NCBI GenBank assembly: GCA_016293365.1
Contig: JAEDEK010000055.1
Coordinates: forward strand, 1 to 12,184
Reading direction: 5' to 3'
Length of the DNA: 12,184 nucleotides
From: Bulleidia sp.
GTDB lineage: Bacteria > Bacillota_I > Bacilli_A > Erysipelotrichales > Erysipelotrichaceae
Below, in pieces: positions 7,490-12,184 of the stretch (positions are counted from its first letter, which is position 1; each line of letters starts with the position of its first letter). A program made the translations under genes and the position numbers. The notes beneath the pieces were generated by a model. It worked only from the letters and a program-made list of their open reading frames with translations. It was not told where the DNA came from and made no database searches.

Positions 7490-8455
7490 TTATTCAGCTT
7501 CCTGGATGCCTGCTGCTGCCTTGGCATTCAGATACCATGTATGTACATAGCCGTTTTCAACAGCTGTTTCAAGACATGCATTGACTGCTTTGATCATGTC
7601 GGTTTCGCCTTTTTTCGCAAGTGCGATGTTACCGGAATAATCACCATAAGGTGTCAGATCGAAGAAGACTCCACTTAAGGCAAATGCACCCTCAGAAGAA
7701 GCAACATAGTTTTCAGCTGTGGAATTGTCCAGTGCTACTGCATCGCACTTACCGGAAGCAAGACCAAGGATTGCCTGATCCAGTGTGGCTACCTTTTCAA
7801 ACTGTGTTGTACCATCCTTATCCAGAGAAAGGATTTCATCCGTTACATACATTTCCTGTAAGGAGTTCGCCTGACCCATGATCTTCTTACCGACAAAGTC
7901 ATCCAATGAATCATAGTTTCCTTCCTGACCGGCAGGAACAATCAGTGTATGTTTGGATTCTTCAGATTCCGGATCCGCTACATAGCCGATGGAAACTTCA
8001 TAGGCTTCTTCTCTGTCCTTCTTCCATCCATAGCCGCTGAATGCGATATCAGCCTTACCTGTATCGACAGATACGAATGTACTTGAGAAATCAGATGTTT
8101 CAATTGCCAGATCAACACCAAGGCTTTCGGCGATATACTTGGCAATCATCATCTCATGACCATAGATTGTACCGTTATCATCAACCCATTCTGCCGGTGG
8201 ATAGTCTGGTGAAGTAGCGACTGTCAATACGCCTTCCTTCAAGACATCTGCGAGTACACCGGTTGCATCGCTCAGATCAAGATCCGGTTTGACAAGTTCT
8301 GTACAGTCCAGCTTTTCCGGATTTGCCAGATCCATGTTGACACCATTGGAACTGGAAGCCGCAGAGGAAGCAGATGCAGTTGAGGAGCATCCTGCAAGAG
8401 TAATAGCAAGGAATGCTGCTGTAATGGATTTGTATGTGCTGTTTGTGTTTTTCAT
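7490..8455 (-). CDS. Amino acid ABC transporter substrate-binding lipoprotein
   Basis: The extracytoplasmic solute receptor of a polar amino acid importer, anchored to the outer face of the membrane. From ATG 8455 (AAAGGAG nine bases upstream) it is 321 residues. A lipoprotein signal peptide leads to the lipobox LAGC with Cys23, then a Ser/Ala-rich linker (about 24-40), and a family 3 (SBP_bac_3) periplasmic-binding fold from about residue 72 (VLTVATSPDYPPAEW, GTIYGHEMMIAKYIAESLG) to the end. The usual GFDVDLA segment is replaced by GHEMMIA, and the usual DR-type loop reads GYGWKKDREEA, so ligand specificity is not obvious from the family pattern. It is the first gene behind the T-box and precedes the permease by 27 bases. 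Arginine or another basic amino acid is suggested only by the leader. The start is uncertain because a longer in-frame start at 8542 exists. Confidence 0.93.
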   Translation of the reverse strand: MKNTNSTYKSITAAFLAITLAGCSSTASASSAASSSNGVNMDLANPEKLDCTELVKPDLDLSDATGVLADVLKEGVLTVATSPDYPPAEWVDDNGTIYGHEMMIAKYIAESLGVDLAIETSDFSSTFVSVDTGKADIAFSGYGWKKDREEAYEVSIGYVADPESEESKHTLIVPAGQEGNYDSLDDFVGKKIMGQANSLQEMYVTDEILSLDKDGTTQFEKVATLDQAILGLASGKCDAVALDNSTAENYVASSEGAFALSGVFFDLTPYGDYSGNIALAKKGETDMIKAVNACLETAVENGYVHTWYLNAKAAAGIQEAE

Positions 8456-8542
8456 GATTTTTTTCTCCTTTAAATATTCTGTTGTGTGCATGTGTTTTCT
8501 GACGCTGCCGCGTCGTCCATCTTCATCTCGTCGCACTTTCAT
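8456..8542 (-). other. In-frame Arg-rich N-terminal extension or alternative start of the lipoprotein
   Basis: Directly after the T-box terminator, AAAGGAGGG lies nine bases before an ATG at 8542 that opens a frame continuing without stop into the lipoprotein gene. The 29 extra residues begin MKVRRDEDGRRGSVRK and have five Arg codons in the first 15 (CGA CGA, CGA CGC, AGA), then end KEKKI just before the internal Met. A second equally good site (AAAGGAG) precedes ATG 8455. Starting at 8542 would put a long charged segment before the signal peptide, which is unusual for a lipoprotein. It may be an alternative start, a fused leader peptide, or chance. See findings. Confidence 0.5.
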
Positions 8543-8562
8543 ACAGCATTCCCTCCTTTATC

Positions 8563-8592
8563 AAAAAAAGCCGTCTCTGAATTTCAGAGACG
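8563..8592 (-). terminator. T-box regulated intrinsic terminator
   Basis: Stem CGTCTCTG...CAGAGACG (8572-8592) with a short loop, followed by seven T on the minus strand (8563-8569). Its 5' arm (CGTCTCTG) is the same sequence that would pair with the T-box element (CAGUG before the UGGU bulge and GCG after it) to form the antiterminator. The antiterminator pairing includes one U-U mismatch. The two structures are mutually exclusive, as expected for transcriptional control. Confidence 0.92.
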
Positions 8593-8802
8593 ACTGATCA
8601 TCGCGGTACCACACTGATTGCCGATCATCACAGAATGATCGACCTCTTTAACCCTTAACGCGGGTGGTACGTTTCTTCCTACTGCTGTTTCAGAAGAACT
8701 TCTCCCGGATGCGCTTCACTCACAGTTCCATTCATCGGACTTCCACTCTGTTCCGACTCGCTGTCAACTTTCCTGCGGTTACTCTTCCGTTCGTTGAATA
8801 TG
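8563..8802 (-). ncRNA. T-box riboswitch leader, probable Arg specifier (CGC)
   Basis: A tRNA-sensing leader that permits readthrough when a cognate uncharged tRNA binds. Stem I elements are present in order: the AGTA-type loop E (about 8779-8788), a GCGAG bulge and distal-loop pattern (about 8731-8760), then GTGAAG followed by CGC at 8711-8713 and ATCC. CGC followed by A is the best specifier by position, giving arginine. A stem II/IIA-B region (GCGTTAAGGG, about 8651-8661) precedes a 9-bp stem III hairpin (8620-8643). The conserved T-box GTGTGGTACCGCG is at 8602-8614, with UGGU available to the tRNA acceptor end, and the competing terminator follows. The T-box identity is very secure. The amino acid is an inference: UGGU would fit a discriminator A, which disfavours His, but the Arg tRNA discriminator in this genome is unknown. 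Confidence 0.93.
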
Positions 8803-8808
8803 TGCACT

Positions 8809-8837
8809 ATGTTACCTGTAAATATTTCCGATGTCAA
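8809..8837 (-). promoter_or_regulatory. Promoter of the T-box/ABC transporter operon
   Basis: A perfect -35 TTGACA (minus strand, 8832-8837), a 17-base spacer, and -10 TAACAT (8809-8814, four of six consensus bases). The predicted transcript start is near 8801-8803, which places the whole T-box stem I inside the RNA. This is the best housekeeping-sigma match upstream of the transporter operon. Confidence 0.75.
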
Positions 8838-8886
8838 CACATATTTTACATTAATTTCTGTAACATTTTCATGTTTTGTAAAAATG

Positions 8887-8911
8887 AAAAGAGATCCAAT
8901 GGATCTCTTTT
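8887..8911 (-). terminator. Intrinsic terminator after yneF
   Basis: Eleven-base perfect inverted repeat (8887-8897 with 8901-8911, AAAAGAGATCC pairing GGATCTCTTTT) around a 3-base loop, 11 bases after the yneF stop, with a T-rich tail on the minus strand. The repeat's A/T flanks could make it work in both directions. It separates yneF from the T-box operon promoter. Confidence 0.85.
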
Positions 8912-8921
8912 TCTGTCTGTT

Positions 8922-9140
8922 TCAGCCGTTCTGCTTGAACGCCTTCATTGTCTGTCTGATCTGTGCTTCAGATGGTTTTCTGCCCATTGACATATACATT
9001 GCACGGATCTGCTTTTCTGTTACAGGCGGATGTTCTCTGAGTTCCTTTTCAAAATGTCTCTTTGTCAGGAAGAATGTGACAACTGCAGAAATCGCTGCGC
9101 CTACCAGTGTCCACAATACGGATGTCCAGAAACTGTTCAT
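8922..9140 (-). CDS. yneF: YneF-like UPF0154 small membrane protein
   Basis: A 72-residue protein of the UPF0154/YneF family, conserved in Firmicutes and without an established biochemical function. It has one N-terminal membrane segment (about residues 5-25, VLWTLVGAAISAVVTFFL), then a basic stretch (TKRHFEKEL) and the family hallmark HPPVTEKQIRAMYMSMGRKPSE (about 38-59, matching the family's NPP...IR.M...MG.KPS pattern), ending in a short helix. The charged tail is probably cytoplasmic. The start is supported by AGAGGT about eight bases upstream of ATG. It has a candidate promoter upstream and a clear terminator just downstream, so it may be monocistronic. Family assignment is strong; role unknown. 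Confidence 0.9.
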   Translation of the reverse strand: MNSFWTSVLWTLVGAAISAVVTFFLTKRHFEKELREHPPVTEKQIRAMYMSMGRKPSEAQIRQTMKAFKQNG

Positions 9141-9169
9141 TTGAGTACCTCTTTTTTCTACGTTTACCT

Positions 9170-9198
9170 ATTTTAGTCGAAATGTTCCTATAATTCAA
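9170..9198 (-). promoter_or_regulatory. Candidate promoter for yneF
   Basis: On the minus strand, TTGAAT (9193-9198) and TAAAAT (9170-9175) are separated by 17 bases, a sigma-A-like arrangement about 30 bases upstream of the yneF ATG. The -10 matches five of six consensus bases and the -35 four of six. This would let yneF be expressed independently of hisS-aspS. It is a pattern match only. Confidence 0.45.
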
Positions 9199-9266
9199 TA
9201 TATCGGTACCTGAAAAGACAATTGTCGGAATCTGTCTGAACAGTCTGGGTGAGGCTATCTCTTCTT

Positions 9267-11024
9267 TTACTGTTTTTCTGAGATTTCGATACCAAGAACC
9301 TTCAGCTGTTCCTCGTCTACTGTACCAGGTGCATCACTCATCAGATCAAGTGAGGAGTTTGTTGTCGGGAAGGCTACAACATCGCGGATATTGTCTGTAC
9401 CGGCAAGTACCATTGTCAGTCTTTCCAGGCCGATCCCTACACCACCATGTGGTGGAGTACCGTAACGGAAGGCATCAATGAAAAAACCGAATCTTTCCTT
9501 TGCCTTTTCCGGGGACAGGCCGATTGCTTCAAATACCTTTTCCTGCAATGCCTGATCGTGAATACGGATGGAACCGGAAAGCAGTTCATATCCGTTAAGA
9601 ACGAGGTCATAGGCACGGGAATAACAGTGTTCCGGATCACTCATCAGCTTATCAACATCACATTCATTCGGTGCTGTAAACGGATGATGTGCAGCTACCC
9701 ATCTTTCCTCTTCTTCAGAGTATTCAAACATCGGGAAGTTAGTTACCCAAAGGAACTTATAGTTGTCTTCACGCTGGATCAGATTCTGTTCATGGGCAAT
9801 ACGGACACGTAAGGCACCTAATGCAGCCTGTGTGATTCTTGCCTGATCAGCAATGATAAAGACAAGATCCCCATCCTTCATGGACAGTCTTTCCACGACT
9901 GCTGCCTTCTCTTCTTCGCTGAGCGGTTTTACAACAGATCCGGAAAGAACACCATCTGCCATTTTCAGATAGGCAAGTGCATGTGCCTTGAAACCTGCTT
10001 TGACAAACTGCTGTAAGGCATCGAGTCCCTTACGGGAATACTTATCCTGCATGTTTTCAAACTTCAATGCACCGATCATGCCCTTTGGATTGTTTGCGGT
10101 ATCGGCAAACACAGCAAATCCACTGTCTGTAAACAGATCTGTCAGATCCTGGATTTCATTTCCAAAACGAAGATCCGGCTTATCTGTACCAAAGCGCTTC
10201 ATACACTCTTCCCATGGCATCCGGACAAAATGATCTTCCAGATCATGGTTTTTCACACCCTTGAAGATTGCCTTCATCAGATCTTCAACAACAGAGAATA
10301 TTGTATCTTCATCACCGAAGCTCATTTCAATATCAATCTGTGTGAATTCAGGCTGTCTGTCAGCACGCAGATCTTCATCGCGGAAACATCTTGCAATCTG
10401 GAAATACTTTTCCATACCTCCTACCATCAGCAGCTGCTTGTAGATCTGTGGAGACTGCGGTAATGCCCAGAATTTGCCGTTATAGATACGGGATGGGACA
10501 AGATAGTCTCTTGCTCCTTCCGGTGTGCTTTTGGCAAGAATCGGTGTTTCAACTTCAATGAACCCTTTTTCATCCAGAACATTTCTGGCAATCATGCAGA
10601 TCTTATGACGAAGAATCATATTCTTCTGCAGAGATGGTCTTCTTAAGTCCAGATATCTGTACTTCAGTCTGGTATCTTCCGAAGATGTAGAATTGTCAGA
10701 AAGGTCAATCGGCAGTGTTTCTGCGCTGTTGACAAAGGTAACATCCTCACAATGGATTTCAATTTCACCTGTTTCCATCTTCGGATTGGCATCCTTGCGT
10801 AATGTCACAGTACCGGTTACAGAAAGAATGTATTCATTACGGACGTCCTTGACTTTTTCAGCCATGGTTTCATCAAAAGTTACCTGTACAGTACCTGTTC
10901 TGTCTCTTAAATCAATAAAGACAAGAGAACCGAGATTTCTTCTTTTTGACACCCATCCGATCAGGGTGACCTTTTTTCCTGCATCAATGGCACGTAATGT
11001 ACCGTTTCCACATGTTCTTTCCAT
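9267..11024 (-). CDS. aspS: Aspartyl-tRNA synthetase (AspRS), bacterial type
   Basis: This enzyme charges tRNA-Asp in the cytosol. From the ATG at 11024 it is 585 residues, normal for the bacterial type. The order is an N-terminal OB-fold anticodon-binding domain (GWVSKRRNLGSLVFIDLRD, about residues 23-42), motif 1 (about 145-165), motif 2 (FRDEDLRADRQPEFTQID, about 214-231), the bacterial GAD insertion (about 285-410), and motif 3 (GIGLERL, about 530-536). I chose ATG 11024 because MERTCGNG matches the usual AspRS start and lies one base after the hisS stop. A TTG five codons upstream (11039) overlaps hisS, and its GGAG sits only one base before it. No convincing terminator follows, so some transcripts may run into yneF. 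Whether it also charges tRNA-Asn cannot be told from this window. Confidence 0.97.
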   Translation of the reverse strand: MERTCGNGTLRAIDAGKKVTLIGWVSKRRNLGSLVFIDLRDRTGTVQVTFDETMAEKVKDVRNEYILSVTGTVTLRKDANPKMETGEIEIHCEDVTFVNSAETLPIDLSDNSTSSEDTRLKYRYLDLRRPSLQKNMILRHKICMIARNVLDEKGFIEVETPILAKSTPEGARDYLVPSRIYNGKFWALPQSPQIYKQLLMVGGMEKYFQIARCFRDEDLRADRQPEFTQIDIEMSFGDEDTIFSVVEDLMKAIFKGVKNHDLEDHFVRMPWEECMKRFGTDKPDLRFGNEIQDLTDLFTDSGFAVFADTANNPKGMIGALKFENMQDKYSRKGLDALQQFVKAGFKAHALAYLKMADGVLSGSVVKPLSEEEKAAVVERLSMKDGDLVFIIADQARITQAALGALRVRIAHEQNLIQREDNYKFLWVTNFPMFEYSEEEERWVAAHHPFTAPNECDVDKLMSDPEHCYSRAYDLVLNGYELLSGSIRIHDQALQEKVFEAIGLSPEKAKERFGFFIDAFRYGTPPHGGVGIGLERLTMVLAGTDNIRDVVAFPTTNSSLDLMSDAPGTVDEEQLKVLGIEISEKQ

Positions 11025-11025
11025 A

Positions 11026-12184
11026 TTATTTCTCTTCAAGCTCCTTTACATGTGCACTGACTTCTTCCACTTTCAAGCTCACCTGCTCTTTTTCACCGGC
11101 AACCTTGAAGTTGACTGTTCCATCTGCTGCTTCCTGTTCCCCGATGATGACAATATACTTTGCCTTTTTGCGGTCTGCGGATTTGAACTGTGCCTTCAGT
11201 CCCCTTTGTACAAGATTGCCTTCCGCAACAAATCCGTCATGACGCAGCTGCTGTACAACCTGCAGTACATTACGGCTGACCTCACCAAGACCAATGACAT
11301 AGACATCCAGGCCATCTTCCTGATGGAACGGATATCCTTCATCCGCTGCCAGGCTGATCAGTCTTTCCAGACCGATCGCAAAACCGATACCACTCATTTC
11401 CGGACCACCATAGTATTCCACGAAGTGGTCATAACGGCCACCGCCGAAGATTGTAGCCTGTGCACCGGAATCCGGACGTGTGGAAACAACTTCAAATACG
11501 GTATGTGTATAGTAATCAAGACCACGGACAAGACGTTCATCGATTTCATATGGAATACCGATGGCATCCAGCGCAGCAAGTACACGGTCAAAATATTCCT
11601 TTGCATCAGGTGTCAGATAATCGGAAAGCTTTGGAGCACCTTTCAAAAACGGCTGATCATGATCCACCTTACAGTCAAGAATACGAAGCGGATTCTGTTC
11701 ATATCTTCTGTGACAGTCTGGACACAGTTCATCCAGATATGGTGCAAAGTATTCCTTTAATGCATTCCTGTAGGCAGAACGGCTTTCATCATCACCCAGT
11801 GTGTTGATGCATACCTTGACGGAAGAAATACCCATTGCCTTTACAATGTCATAGCCAAGCGCAATGGTTTCCGCATCCATTTCAGGGGATTTAATACCGA
11901 TATTCTCCACACCGAACTGTGTGAACTGACGCTGTCTGCCCTTCTGTGGACGTTCATGACGGAACATTGCACCCATGTAATAGAAGCGTGCCGGCAGCTC
12001 CATGGAGCCGTACAGCTTGTGCTGATCAAAGGCACGGATCACTCCGGCCGTTCCTTCTGGTCGTAATGTATAGGAATCAGATCCCATTGTGAATGTATAC
12101 ATCTCCTTGTTGACCATATCAGAAGAGTCGTTCTCTCTTGCAAATACGGAAGTCGCTTCAAAATATGGTGTTCTGATTTCCTGG
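11026..12184 (-). CDS. hisS: Histidyl-tRNA synthetase (HisRS), 5' end outside the window
   Basis: This class II enzyme charges tRNA-His with histidine in the cytosol. The reading frame stays open through the right edge, where QEIRTPYFE matches the usual HisRS EIRTP segment, so the true start lies outside. Visible motifs in order are the motif 2 region (LRPEGTAGVIRAF, then FRHERPQKGRQRQFTQFG at about 11.92-12.06 kb), the histidine-specific segment LVRGLDYYTHTVFE (about 11.50-11.54 kb), and motif 3 GIGFAIGLERL (about 11.36-11.40 kb). The roughly 100 C-terminal residues are the anticodon-binding domain. Four cysteines/histidines around 11.70-11.72 kb (CPDCHRRY) look like the insertion often seen in bacterial HisRS. 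The gene ends in TAA one base before the aspS ATG, so the two are almost certainly cotranscribed and translationally coupled. Identity is very secure; only the N-terminal part is missing. Confidence 0.97.
   Translation of the reverse strand, partial: QEIRTPYFEATSVFARENDSSDMVNKEMYTFTMGSDSYTLRPEGTAGVIRAFDQHKLYGSMELPARFYYMGAMFRHERPQKGRQRQFTQFGVENIGIKSPEMDAETIALGYDIVKAMGISSVKVCINTLGDDESRSAYRNALKEYFAPYLDELCPDCHRRYEQNPLRILDCKVDHDQPFLKGAPKLSDYLTPDAKEYFDRVLAALDAIGIPYEIDERLVRGLDYYTHTVFEVVSTRPDSGAQATIFGGGRYDHFVEYYGGPEMSGIGFAIGLERLISLAADEGYPFHQEDGLDVYVIGLGEVSRNVLQVVQQLRHDGFVAEGNLVQRGLKAQFKSADRKKAKYIVIIGEQEAADGTVNFKVAGEKEQVSLKVEEVSAHVKELEEK

Noticed and set aside
8661..8671. A second T-box on the plus strand (CGGGTGGTAC)
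   Set aside because: No stem I, specifier or terminator follows on that strand and no plus-strand gene lies downstream. It reflects the stem II sequence of the minus-strand leader.
8707..8717. Histidine specifier (CAT)
   Set aside because: It would be followed by C rather than a purine, and UGGU does not fit the unusual discriminator C of bacterial tRNA-His.
8664..8990. Plus-strand 108-codon frame through the T-box leader and yneF
   Set aside because: It is antisense to a structured RNA leader and to a conserved protein, with no ribosome site.
9267..11039. aspS starting at TTG 11039 with five extra residues
   Set aside because: GGAG lies only one base from the TTG, it overlaps hisS, and MERT at ATG 11024 matches the family start.
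10693..11760. Plus-strand 355-codon frame antisense to aspS-hisS
   Set aside because: It is a mirror of conserved synthetase coding sequence with atypical composition and no recognisable domain.

Overview
The window reads as chromosomal DNA of a low-to-moderate-GC anaerobic Gram-positive (Firmicutes). The evidence is pyruvate:ferredoxin oxidoreductase as the largest gene, a T-box leader, an adjacent hisS-aspS pair, a YneF-type (UPF0154) membrane protein, and strong AGGAGG-type ribosome sites. An Erysipelotrichia-like gut bacterium is my best guess from the look of the proteins, but no rRNA or other marker here settles it. All supported genes lie on the minus strand, so transcription runs from high to low coordinates.

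Right part (about 8.9-12.2 kb): the 3' portion of hisS, cut by the window edge, is followed after one base by aspS, and then by the small membrane protein yneF, which has its own candidate promoter and an intrinsic terminator.

Middle (about 4.3-8.84 kb): a well-formed promoter drives a T-box riboswitch leader. Its best-fitting specifier codon is CGC (Arg), and it ends in a strong terminator. Behind it lies an operon with a lipoprotein substrate-binding protein, a HisM/GlnP-type permease, a polar amino acid ABC ATPase, and a 558-residue M14 zinc carboxypeptidase without a signal peptide. A second intrinsic terminator closes the unit. The layout suggests uptake of an amino acid or small peptide when a cognate tRNA (probably tRNA-Arg) is uncharged, with a cytosolic carboxypeptidase that could release amino acids from peptides. 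An unusual detail is an in-frame, arginine-rich 29-codon extension ahead of the lipoprotein, with its own strong ribosome site directly after the T-box terminator.

Left part (1-4.3 kb): a 0.5 kb intergenic stretch holds the nifJ promoter and a possible decayed small ORF. It is followed by nifJ (1192 codons) with strong promoter, ribosome site and terminator. The last 200 bases contain two short ORFs with good ribosome sites and a possible frameshift at the window edge. I found no mobile element, CRISPR array, rRNA or tRNA. The most notable candidate system is the T-box-controlled importer/carboxypeptidase operon with its Arg-rich translational extension.
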